From contig JAGWBO010000018.1 of NCBI GenBank assembly GCA_021295855.1, positions 1 through 38,701 of the forward strand: a DNA stretch of 38,701 nt, in the 5' to 3' direction. The notes beneath the pieces were generated by a model, which worked only from the letters and a program-made list of their open reading frames with translations, was not told the origin of the DNA and searched no databases. Of the stretch, positions 16,388 to 24,514 are shown piece after piece. Position 1 is the stretch's first letter. Each line of letters starts with the position of its first letter. Source of the DNA: Pseudomonadales bacterium. Lineage in GTDB: Bacteria; Pseudomonadota; Gammaproteobacteria; Pseudomonadales; Azotimanducaceae. The translations under genes were made by a program, and so were the position numbers.

Positions 16388-17845
16388 TTATTGACTCGCC
16401 TCACTTATCTCGGTAATTAGCACGGCACCCTCTACGGTTTTCTCGATCTCGAGACTCACCAGGTCTCCGACTGCAACTTGCTGAAGCAATGCCTCATCTG
16501 CAACGCGTATTTCCATGGTCATCGCCATCCAACCCCACGAATCAATCGGACCGTGTTTGACTCGTAACGTACCGTCAATCGGGTTCATACCAAGTATTTC
16601 GGCATTGACGTTTTTACGCTCGCTTGCTTCACTCGATCGGTCTTCAAATCGCGCAAGCGCCGTATCGATGTTGGACTCAGAATCAATTAAAAATTGACCA
16701 GAAGTCACGACTCGATCCGTGGTCTCTAACCCGCGGAGAATCTCGGTTGAGTTGCCAGAGTCGTAGCCGGCTACGACTGGCGTGGACTTGAATCGGCCGT
16801 TCCCCAGATCCACAACAACTCGATCGCTAGAGCCTCCACGAATCACTGCCGACGTCGGTACATGGATGACGTCGCTCTTGCCCTCCACGATGATGCTCAC
16901 CCGCGCAAACATGTTCGGTCGAAATACATCGTCTTGTACAGAATAGCCAATCCGCACCTTCAGACTTCGGGTTCGTGGATCCATTTCAGGATAGATGTAT
17001 TCAACTTGCCCCTCAAACTTGCGACCTGGCTTCGAATCGACTTCGAAAACCACCTCTTGACCGATCTTGATCGCGTCCGCATGTCGTTCCATAACTTCTG
17101 CAAGAATCCATACACGCTCGAGGTCTGCGATCGACATAACGTGCGTAGCAGGAGTCACATACACACCTTCCCGAATACCAAGCATCGCAACGACACCGTC
17201 CGTGTGAGCCACTACCTTGACGCGTTGATTTACCGTCTGCGAACGGTCGAGCTCGAGGATCTCAGGCGCAGTCATGCCTAAGGAAACAAGCCGTTCTTGA
17301 GATGCCGCAATTAGTGGACCTTGTGCAGATTCCTTCGCTAGCAAATATTCCTGTTGCGCGTTCACCAACGTTCGTGAATAGAGCTCAAAAAGTGTTTCGT
17401 CCTTTCTGACAGGGTCACCTTCAGCTTTAACGCTGAGCTTCTCAATCCAACCGTCGACGCGTGTGTGGATGTGCTGCAGTGCGTTTTCATCGTACTCTAC
17501 GTATCCAACGGTTTCGATCTCTCTGTCTAACCGTCCGTACGTCACTGATTCCGAGCGAACCCCGAAGTTTTGAATAACGTTCGAATCTATTTCGACAGTA
17601 CCAGCACTCGGACTGGAGTTGTCTGCGTACACCGGCACGAGATCCATTCCCATCGGTGACTTACCGGGCTTGTCGCGTCGAAAGTTTGGATCCATAGGCG
17701 CAACCCAATACAGGATCTCTCGTTGTTTCGATTCAGCTTCGCCGCTGAATAGACTGACGAACGAGTTACCGATGGTTTGCGACAACACAAAGCCAACCAC
17801 GCCGCCTATAAGCAGTGTCGCGACGAGAACGAGCGGTTTCTTCAC
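16388..17845 (-). CDS. cusB: CusB-type periplasmic adaptor with fused CusF-like domain
   Basis: 485 residues. This is the membrane-fusion protein of the Cus system, bridging CusA and the outer-membrane channel. An N-terminal membrane anchor (residues 4-25) is followed by a heavy-metal-binding domain YWVAPMDPNFRRDKPGKSP at residues 46-64, continuing with MGMDLVPVY. The adaptor core follows (IQNFGVRSESV, the barrel-sandwich hybrid and EPEMDPRTRSL-like blocks). From about residue 412 there is a CusF-like copper-binding domain in which His431, Trp439, Met442 and Met444 reproduce the CusF spacing H-x7-W-x2-M-x-M. So the metallochaperone is built into the adaptor. The start is GTG (17843-17845), overlapping the cusC stop as GTGA, which indicates translational coupling. 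Confidence 0.92.
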   Translation of the reverse strand: MKKPLVLVATLLIGGVVGFVLSQTIGNSFVSLFSGEAESKQREILYWVAPMDPNFRRDKPGKSPMGMDLVPVYADNSSPSAGTVEIDSNVIQNFGVRSESVTYGRLDREIETVGYVEYDENALQHIHTRVDGWIEKLSVKAEGDPVRKDETLFELYSRTLVNAQQEYLLAKESAQGPLIAASQERLVSLGMTAPEILELDRSQTVNQRVKVVAHTDGVVAMLGIREGVYVTPATHVMSIADLERVWILAEVMERHADAIKIGQEVVFEVDSKPGRKFEGQVEYIYPEMDPRTRSLKVRIGYSVQDDVFRPNMFARVSIIVEGKSDVIHVPTSAVIRGGSSDRVVVDLGNGRFKSTPVVAGYDSGNSTEILRGLETTDRVVTSGQFLIDSESNIDTALARFEDRSSEASERKNVNAEILGMNPIDGTLRVKHGPIDSWGWMAMTMEIRVADEALLQQVAVGDLVSLEIEKTVEGAVLITEISEASQ

Positions 17846-19126
17846 TCCGTCGAACCGTTAAGCGCATCGATCTGAGCCCATGATTTGAGGCGATCAACGC
17901 GAACACGATGATGCTCTAGGTTCGCATCTACCTCATTGACATAACTCAAAAGAACGTCTGTGAAGCTCCCTTCCTTGTTTTGGTACGCATTTAGCGCAGC
18001 CTGGGCATGATTATGTGATTGAGGCACGATCGCGTCATTCAGTAGTTCAATTCGCTCGGTTAGACGTTTCCACTCGGAAAACGCAATGGCAATATCAGCA
18101 GCCATATCTCGAAGCACCTCGATTTTCGTTTGGCGAGCAGCGTCTTCATTTGCGTAGGCGGCGCTTAAGCGGAGATCTTGTCGGCGTTTTACCGCGATAG
18201 GCAAAGAGAACGATAGCGTAGCGCTGGTGAAATCAGACCTTGCATCACCATTGAAATCCACGCCATCCCGCTTGCCGTAGCTTAGGTCGATATGCCACTC
18301 TGGTTTAAAAGCCGCTTGATTCAGTAACACCTTCGCGGATTCTGCCGCAATGGTTGCATCGGCGACTTGAACGCGGGGATGTTCTGACAATGCATCAACG
18401 ACCTGCTGACGCGACGGTATTGCACGCCACGGCGGAAGTTCTTGACTAATGGGAACCGGTTGAGAGATGCCTGTCAAGCGTTGTAGTTGCGCGAGGATTT
18501 TGAACTCACGTCGTTGTGTGTCGATTAGACGGCTCTTTAGCCGAGTCAGCTCGAGTTCAGCAGCGATGACAGCATACTGTAATTCGTCTCCGGTTGCGTA
18601 GCGTGCACGACGTACATCTGCGAGATTTTCTAGCAGTTTTATCGCCATAGTGCGCCTCTAGCCACGTCGATCGGGCGGCAAACTTCGCATTTTTCGACAC
18701 TAACGATGCACGATGGCTGAACGCTTCACGAAGCTGCTCGTGGTTCAGACTCATCGCTGAACGTGCGCCTATCGGTGGAATCGTTTGGCGGACGCCGACA
18801 AGAGTTTGCGTCATCGGCTCAGCATTGAGCGCGAAACCATCAAGCGGGACATTCAATAATCCCGTTCGAACAGTTGGGCCAGGGAGTTGCATCGCCGCTT
18901 CCCTTAATTTGTCGTGTGCGTCAGCCTGTAGTCGATACGCGCGAATTTGAGGTTCATCAGTGAGTGCCTGGTTCACCGCGCGCTCAATTGACAAATCTTG
19001 AACACTTGAATCAGCAGTTGCGAAGTAGCCGATGCATACAAATAACACGCAAACGGCTAGTTGACCTTCGCGACGTGGAAATTGGGCCTTCGGCCGGTCT
19101 CTTGTCAGACGACACTCCCAAGCCAT
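17842..19126 (-). pseudogene. cusC: CusC/TolC-type outer-membrane efflux protein, frameshifted
   Basis: Two frames together make one outer-membrane factor of about 428 residues. Frame A (ATG 19126) has a signal-like segment (LAVCVLFVCIGYFA), then LSIERAVNQALTDEPQIRAYR and runs to ARSTWLEAHY. The next frame resumes with AIKLLENLADVRRARYATGDE and continues to the natural end with TolC-type helical repeats (SEHPRVQVADATIAAESAK, LNAYQNKEGSFTDVLLSY). The change of frame is at about 18647-18655 and is +1 in the reading direction; without it frame A ends at 18557. Either the pump lacks its outer-membrane channel, or the base is a sequencing error. The intact stop codon coupled to cusB and the undamaged rest of the sequence argue for a recent event or an error. 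Confidence 0.75.
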
Positions 19127-19291
19127 TTGTAAGACTGACTACACGGACACGATTGGTTTATCGTAACAATGTTCGGTCAGATTAGAACGCTTTTTGAAGG
19201 TTGAGTTCCCTAGTCATAACTCTCATAGAAACCAAAGTATTCACATCTCCAGTGCTCCCTCGCATTCAACTCAGCTGTACCTAATCCAGGT

Positions 19292-20929
19292 CTACTGTTC
19301 CGCCGAAATTTGGATTTCCTTGTCGGTGATGAACTCCAATAACGCCGGTTGACCATCTTTCGTCGCATTGAGGCCACGTTGTAACGCAGCTTGAATGTCG
19401 TTCGGATCCGTGATTCGCTCACCGTATCCGCCAAACGCCTTTGCCATGTCCGCGTAATTCCCAGATATGTCGGTTGAACCATATTTTTCTTGCGCAACCT
19501 GCATGATGGGGATTTCAATCGCCATCGAAAAGTTGTTCATTAGCACCGAGAGGATGGGGATGCGCTCACGTGCCGCCGTCTCGAAATCCATACCCGTAAA
19601 TCCAATTGCCGCATCGCCCCAAACATTGATACAGGTCTTCTCGGGTTGAGCAATCTTCGCGCCCATCGCAAGGCCGAGACCGTATCCCAGTTGTGTCGTT
19701 TTACCCCAGCCGATATAGGACAACGGCGTGGTGCTTGTCCAGAACGGAGAAAGTTGGTCACGTGGACTGCCAGCGTCATGCGTAATAATCGTGTTGTCGA
19801 TGTCAACTGCCTGTTGCAGCTCGTTTAGCACACGGTATGGGTTGATTGGCGCTTCATTGTTAGAGCGCTTCGCTTCCCATTCGGAGAACCACGCTTGACG
19901 AAGTTTGCCAATGCGCTTTTGCACTACGCCTCGGCGCGCGTCCGCCTGGCTGTGATCGCGGTCGCTCATCGCTTCAGACAAACATTGAAGCGTTAACTTC
20001 GCGTCGCCGATGAGCGCATACTGAGCTTCAACGTCTTTGTTCAAGTCCATAGGATCGAGTGTGGCGTGGATGATGGTTCTACCACGCGGCATCGGCACAC
20101 CGAAACCTGTAAGTGCGAAACTACAACCGACGCCGAGAATTACATCAGCTTCGTTTAAAAAGGTCTTGACCGAACGAGGATTTGCCCGACCACCGGAACC
20201 CAACGAAAGTTCGTGTGTTTCATTGAATGAGCTCTTACCTTCCAGACTTGTCGTCACAGGAATTTGCCATTCTTCAGCTAAAGCCTGCAACTCGTGCCAA
20301 GCCTTTGCGTAGTGGACGCCTTGACCTGCATAAATGACGGGCCGCTCAGCAGCACTTAACACCGCCGCTGCTTCTTCCACCGCGACCGGATCAGGTGCAG
20401 TGCGGGTTGCGTAGGCAGGTTTGTACTCCCAATTGTCAGGCACCTCTTCACCGAACAAGTCGACGGGAATCTCAACCTGTACAGGTCCTGGTCGGCCATT
20501 GCGAAGTTGAAAAAACGCACGTCGCATGACTTCGGGTAACGCGCGTCCCATAGTCAGCGGCTCCGACCACTTTGTCACGTGCTTGGTATTTAGTGTTGAG
20601 TTGTAGTTAGGGTAGTAGTTCATGAGTCGTCGCGGATAACCTGCAGGTAAGACGAGAATCGGCGATGATTCAGAGTAGGCCTGCGCGATACCTCCGAACG
20701 CGTTTTCCGCGCCTGGCCCGTGCTGCATGCAGAAAGTTCCAATCTTCTCTCCGGAAGAGAGCCTTGAGTATGCGTCCGCCATGTGCAGACCAATGCGTTC
20801 TTGACGACAAATGACCGTGCGGATATCAGCTCTAGCCGCCGCCTCAATGATCGTATTCACCGGATACGCAAACAAAACGTCGACGCCTTCTTTCTTTAAC
20901 ACATGGGCAATGCCATCAGCAACGTTCAC
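19292..20929 (-). CDS. ThDP-dependent acetolactate synthase/oxalyl-CoA decarboxylase-like enzyme
   Basis: 545 residues with the three domains of the ThDP decarboxylase superfamily. The N-terminal domain carries the cofactor-activating glutamate Glu44 (CRQERIGLHMADAYSR) and the HGPGAENAFGGIAQAY block. The middle domain contains VIYAGQGVHYAKAWHEL, and the C-terminal domain binds ThDP with WGDAAIGFTGMDFETAARER (residues 437-456) and NN at 465-466. The second glycine of the usual GDG is alanine here. That segment looks most like oxalyl-CoA decarboxylases, but the substrate cannot be assigned. It lacks the FAD-site conservation needed for a confident acetolactate synthase call. The start is GTG 20929, with AGGAG 6 nt upstream. 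It appears monocistronic, divergent from mscS. Confidence 0.75.
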   Translation of the reverse strand: MNVADGIAHVLKKEGVDVLFAYPVNTIIEAAARADIRTVICRQERIGLHMADAYSRLSSGEKIGTFCMQHGPGAENAFGGIAQAYSESSPILVLPAGYPRRLMNYYPNYNSTLNTKHVTKWSEPLTMGRALPEVMRRAFFQLRNGRPGPVQVEIPVDLFGEEVPDNWEYKPAYATRTAPDPVAVEEAAAVLSAAERPVIYAGQGVHYAKAWHELQALAEEWQIPVTTSLEGKSSFNETHELSLGSGGRANPRSVKTFLNEADVILGVGCSFALTGFGVPMPRGRTIIHATLDPMDLNKDVEAQYALIGDAKLTLQCLSEAMSDRDHSQADARRGVVQKRIGKLRQAWFSEWEAKRSNNEAPINPYRVLNELQQAVDIDNTIITHDAGSPRDQLSPFWTSTTPLSYIGWGKTTQLGYGLGLAMGAKIAQPEKTCINVWGDAAIGFTGMDFETAARERIPILSVLMNNFSMAIEIPIMQVAQEKYGSTDISGNYADMAKAFGGYGERITDPNDIQAALQRGLNATKDGQPALLEFITDKEIQISAEQ

Positions 20930-21050
20930 AGATAACTCCTACAGATTCGAAGCGTCGTAGTTTACAAACGGGTTGATTGTGGTCGTACTAGCAACTCGTT
21001 ACTTCACGATACAAATACAGCGGGCTTGAACGCAAAAATACAATGAATTT

Positions 21051-21117
21051 GCGAATCGCGTACAACATAGCCAATCCGCGGATTCGCGGTAGCCACGTGA
21101 ACTGCAATTCGGCTACC
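21051..21117 (+). repeat. Two tandem hairpins in the mscS leader
   Basis: GCGAATCGCG (21051-21060) pairs with CGCGGATTCGC (21077-21087), giving 10 bp with one bulged G. Directly after it, GGTAGCC (21088-21094) pairs with GGCTACC (21111-21117). The second stem ends 14 nt before the G-rich ribosome binding site of mscS. They may be leader RNA structures or operators in this divergent region. I do not recognise a known riboswitch. Confidence 0.4.
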
Positions 21118-21145
21118 ACCATTCGAAGGACGAGGGGGTACACCT

Positions 21146-22225
21146 GTGAGTTGGGCTGAAGCGTGGCAATGGCTCGTTGCGAATAGTTGGGTCGGCACAG
21201 TCTTCGGCATCGTTTTTTTATGCCTTGTACTCAGACTGGTCCTCAAGTACATATTTGACCGACTTGAGCACGCGTCAGGTTTGACCGAGAACATCTACGA
21301 CGACGCGATCATCCGCGTTGCGCGCAAACCGATTGGCTGGGGAATTCTGCTATATGGCGTTCTCGCTGCTGCGGCGATTGTGCGCGACAACACCGGGGCT
21401 GGCATCCTTGATTTCATCCCACAAATTAGAGAAGTTGGCACGATCGGTCTACTCGCTTGGTTCGCTATTCGATTCATCCACGAGGTGAGTAGTGCGCTGA
21501 TCGAAGCTCGTGAGGAACAAGATGATCGAGCCACAATCGCGGCCGTAGGCAAGTTACTGCGAATATCCGTACTGATCACTGGATTTCTCATTGGACTACA
21601 GTCACTTGGTTTTAGCATCGAAGGGGTTCTGGCGTTCGGAGGTATCGGTGGGATAGCGGTGGGTTTTGCAGCACGTGACATGCTCGCAAACTTTTTTGGC
21701 GCGCTCCTACTCCTTTTAGATAAACCGTTCACCGTCGGTGACTGGATCCGCTCAAACGAAATGGAAATTGAAGGTACGGTTGAAGATATCGGATGGCGTA
21801 TTACGCGCATCCGGACGTTCGACAAGCGTCCGCTCTATGTGCCAAACTCGAATTTTTCTAATATCACGATTGAAAACCCAAGTCGTATGACGAATCGCCG
21901 CATTAAAGAAACCATAGGTCTCCGGTATGACGATATCAGTGTGCTTCCTACTGTTTTGCAGGACCTAAGGACGATGCTCGCGGAACACGAAGAGATCGAT
22001 ACGAATCAGATCTTGATGGTAAATCTGAACGAATTCAACGACTCTTCGGCGGATTTCTTTATTTACACGTTCACAAAAACCACGGATTGGGCAAGATTTC
22101 ACGAAATCAAAGAAGACGTGTTGCTACGGATTGCCAACATCATCGAAGGACACGGTGCAGAAATAGCGTTTCCAACCCAAACTTTGCATATAGACCCTAC
22201 AGAAATAGCGCAGAGAGTCTCGTGA
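21146..22225 (+). CDS. Mechanosensitive channel, MscS family
   Basis: 359 residues. MscS channels open under membrane tension to release solutes during hypo-osmotic shock. Transmembrane segments lie around residues 13-35, 63-82, 97-115 and 135-153. The pore helix is VLAFGGIGGIAVGFAARDML (161-180), and the conserved junction is LLLLLDKPFTVGDWI (187-201). The beta-domain follows with GTVEDIGWRITRIRT and PLYVPNSNFSN. The extra membrane segments resemble YnaI/YbdG-type channels rather than minimal MscS. The start is GTG 21146, with GAGGGGG 7 nt upstream. Its stop overlaps the start of hpt as GTGA, so it heads a three-gene operon. Confidence 0.92.
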   Translation: MSWAEAWQWLVANSWVGTVFGIVFLCLVLRLVLKYIFDRLEHASGLTENIYDDAIIRVARKPIGWGILLYGVLAAAAIVRDNTGAGILDFIPQIREVGTIGLLAWFAIRFIHEVSSALIEAREEQDDRATIAAVGKLLRISVLITGFLIGLQSLGFSIEGVLAFGGIGGIAVGFAARDMLANFFGALLLLLDKPFTVGDWIRSNEMEIEGTVEDIGWRITRIRTFDKRPLYVPNSNFSNITIENPSRMTNRRIKETIGLRYDDISVLPTVLQDLRTMLAEHEEIDTNQILMVNLNEFNDSSADFFIYTFTKTTDWARFHEIKEDVLLRIANIIEGHGAEIAFPTQTLHIDPTEIAQRVS

Positions 22226-22746
22226 TCGACTTACCTAAAGACTTCGAACTTTTGTATGGCAGTGAAACCATCGAACGAGCGATTGATCGAGTCGCAATTC
22301 GGTTGAACGCCGATTTAGACGACAAGGATGTTGTATTCGTATGCGTCATGCATGGTGGGCTTCCATTCACTTGGGATCTCATGCGACGTGTGAATTTCGA
22401 TGTCGCACTTGATTTCGTCAGGGTTCAGCGATATGACGGGACCAAAGGTGGCGAAATTAGAACTGAACGAGATTTCCATCTCGATCTAGAGGGTAAACAT
22501 GCTGTCATCGTCGATGACGTGCTTGATCGTGGCGTGACGATGCGGAAACTGTACGAGAGACTCTCTGGGAGTGCGGAGAGTGTGCTAAGCGCAGTTCTAT
22601 GTGATAAGAAAGCACTTCGTGAAGTTGAGATCGAAGCCGATTACGTCGCGCTTGATGCGCCGGATCAGTATCTGATCGGCAGAGGCATGGATATGAACGG
22701 CAGGTATCGGCAATTGCCGGATATCTATGCGTTGAAAGGAGCCTAA
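22222..22746 (+). CDS. hpt: Hypoxanthine-guanine phosphoribosyltransferase
   Basis: 174 residues from GTG 22222. The enzyme transfers phosphoribose from PRPP to hypoxanthine or guanine to give IMP or GMP. The PRPP-binding loop is IVDDVLDRGVTM (residues 96-107), and the N-terminal block VVFVCVMHGGLPF is typical. The GTG start is chosen because it overlaps the mscS stop as GTGA and gives the normal family length; the open frame extends 45 codons upstream inside mscS. MTIP begins 1 nt after the stop. The pairing makes sense because MTIP releases hypoxanthine, which this enzyme salvages. Confidence 0.9.
   Translation: MIDLPKDFELLYGSETIERAIDRVAIRLNADLDDKDVVFVCVMHGGLPFTWDLMRRVNFDVALDFVRVQRYDGTKGGEIRTERDFHLDLEGKHAVIVDDVLDRGVTMRKLYERLSGSAESVLSAVLCDKKALREVEIEADYVALDAPDQYLIGRGMDMNGRYRQLPDIYALKGA
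22736..22741 (+). promoter_or_regulatory. Strong ribosome binding site for the MTIP TTG start
   Basis: AAGGAG, inside the last hpt codons, lies 6 nt before the TTG at 22748. This supports TTG as the real start. Confidence 0.6.
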
Positions 22747-22747
22747 G

Positions 22748-23476
22748 TTGCTGGCGTTCATCGTTAGCGGCACGTTAACCGAGGTATTTCATACGCCGCT
22801 TGAGTCGAAGGAAATGGACACGCCGTTTGGCGCGCCGTCCGCGCCGATCGAATTTCATGATGTGGAAGGACAGCGATGCATGGTGCTCTTCCGTCATGGC
22901 AAAGAGACGAAGATCGCAGCGCATCGTGTGAATTACCGCAGCAATATATGGGCGTTAAAGGAACTCGGAGCAAAATGTGTAGTTGCCTACGCAACGACGG
23001 GGAGTGTCGATCCCGACTTACCGATCGGATCGTTCGTCGTGCCAAATCAGATAATCGACTACACACATGATCGCGAAGGCAGTTTTGAGCAACCAGGGAT
23101 CAAGGAACATTTTGATTTCACCTATCCATTCACGGACGATTTGCGCGAAAGGATCATTGAAGCAGCTTTCGCGGCAGGGCTTTCGCCTCGAGATGGTGGT
23201 GCGTATGCGTGCAGCCAAGGACCACGGTATGAGACCGCTGCGGAGATCGCAAGGTTCGGTCGCGATGGATGTTCGATCGTTGGAATGACCTTAATGCCAG
23301 AAGCGCCGCTAGCTCGCCAACTCTCGCTCTCGTATGCTGCGCTTGCACTGGTTATGAATCCTGGCGCAGGTATCGACAATCGGGCAGTCGATATACCCGG
23401 TTCAATCCGTTTTACAGATGATGCCGTCGAACCTCTTCGCCTCTTCAACAGCGAGCTAGTAAAGCGAATCCCATAA
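22748..23476 (+). CDS. S-methyl-5'-thioinosine phosphorylase
   Basis: 242 residues of the MTAP/PNP class. These enzymes cleave a nucleoside with phosphate; in Pseudomonas the homologue converts methylthioinosine to hypoxanthine and methylthioribose-1-phosphate. Family blocks are RHGKETKIAAHRVNYRSNIW (residues 49-68), ATTGSVDPDLPIGSFVVPNQ (82-101), ACSQGPRYETAAEI (154-167) and VGMTLMPEAPLAR (178-190). The neighbouring hpt and the Pseudomonas-like context with csiV and mfd favour methylthioinosine over methylthioadenosine as substrate. The start is TTG with a good AAGGAG. Its 3' end overlaps that of csiV by 21 nt on the opposite strand. Confidence 0.85.
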   Translation: MLAFIVSGTLTEVFHTPLESKEMDTPFGAPSAPIEFHDVEGQRCMVLFRHGKETKIAAHRVNYRSNIWALKELGAKCVVAYATTGSVDPDLPIGSFVVPNQIIDYTHDREGSFEQPGIKEHFDFTYPFTDDLRERIIEAAFAAGLSPRDGGAYACSQGPRYETAAEIARFGRDGCSIVGMTLMPEAPLARQLSLSYAALALVMNPGAGIDNRAVDIPGSIRFTDDAVEPLRLFNSELVKRIP

Positions 23477-24514
23477 GGCTTGCAGATCAGGCGGGAGTTC
23501 GACTTTAACCACTTCCGCAAGCACACCGAATTTCGGGTGATCGAAATAGTGTACTGCATCACTCTGCATACGCCGCAACTCGGCCAACTCGTATACCGGA
23601 AATCGCATCTCCGAGGAAAGAGTAGGTTGGTGTATCCATAAATGAACGTCCAAATGGACAAAGCGACCTTTCGAAATACCGAAATAACCCTCTGTCTCGT
23701 ATCCGTCCAACGATTGGAAGTAAACGTAAATAGGCTCTTCAGCCAGCGAGGGAACGAATTGGTGCCAGTTGAAATGCTTGATCACGTGAGTACCACTTGA
23801 ACGCAGCCTTGCTGCCGTCCGAGGCAAGCGTACATTCTGCTCGTCCATCGTGTAACTTGTACGCTCTAGCTCGCTGCGAAAGGCGTCGATTTGCTCAAGT
23901 ATTTCCTCTCGGGTCGTCTCACCTTCCACAGTTTCTTCATTCGATTGCCTCAAGGCACCATCATCGAGGGCGCTGTCGTCATCTTCATTGTCAGCGTCGT
24001 CGTCATCCTTTTCGATCAAGCTCGCCAGCGACAAATCCGCGAACCAGCCGCCGAAAGGGACTAACTTAAATACTTCAACAAATAACGATTCATAGCTATC
24101 GCCCGGAGGAAGCATCCAGTCTGGAAACGTCCCAAATTGATCAGACTCTATTCGGTCACTCTTGAGCGGGTCGCTCGTATCTACACGTTCCGACATCATG
24201 AACCAAGGATCACTTCCTAACGTTAGATCGACCGCTTCGGACCGTTCTCGAATACGAGCGCGTTCCAGTTCGGTAAGCGGAAACGTTCTCGTTATGTGAT
24301 TTACGAATTCTGGCGCCGGAACTAGTAACTCTTCGGCGTATTTCCCAGTGACGGGTTCATCAGACTCACGATCATTTGGCAGCGGAGTGGCTGGTTGCAC
24401 GAAGACGATGATCTCGATCTCATACCAGTCGTCCAACCAAGCCGGAGGCTCTGCGCTTCCATCAATACCTATTAGCGCAAAGAGCGCTAACGCAGTTCCG
24501 CGATATCGACTCAC
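23456..24514 (-). CDS. csiV: CsiV family periplasmic protein
   Basis: 352 residues with a signal peptide (LALFALIGIDGSA, cleavage near residue 21), then DWYEIEIIVFVQPA, the hallmark N-terminus of the CsiV family. CsiV in marine gammaproteobacteria and Vibrio is linked to peptidoglycan and D-amino-acid sensitivity and to lytic transglycosylase activity. The C-terminal part has LRSSGTHVIKHFNWHQFVP and GYFGISKGRFVHLDVHLWI. A strongly acidic low-complexity stretch lies at residues 168-185, followed by a Glu-rich predicted helix. The GTG start overlaps the mfd stop as GTGA; the mfd-csiV order is usual in Pseudomonas. The 3' end overlaps MTIP on the other strand. Confidence 0.8.
   Translation of the reverse strand: MSRYRGTALALFALIGIDGSAEPPAWLDDWYEIEIIVFVQPATPLPNDRESDEPVTGKYAEELLVPAPEFVNHITRTFPLTELERARIRERSEAVDLTLGSDPWFMMSERVDTSDPLKSDRIESDQFGTFPDWMLPPGDSYESLFVEVFKLVPFGGWFADLSLASLIEKDDDDADNEDDDSALDDGALRQSNEETVEGETTREEILEQIDAFRSELERTSYTMDEQNVRLPRTAARLRSSGTHVIKHFNWHQFVPSLAEEPIYVYFQSLDGYETEGYFGISKGRFVHLDVHLWIHQPTLSSEMRFPVYELAELRRMQSDAVHYFDHPKFGVLAEVVKVELPPDLQALWDSLY

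Noticed and set aside
16862..17281. 139-residue plus-strand frame opposite cusB
   Set aside because: Mirror frame of a well-supported adaptor gene; no ribosome binding site or recognisable domain.
21295..21825. 176-residue minus-strand frame opposite mscS
   Set aside because: Antisense shadow of a clear MscS coding sequence, rich in Ser, Arg and Pro without motifs.
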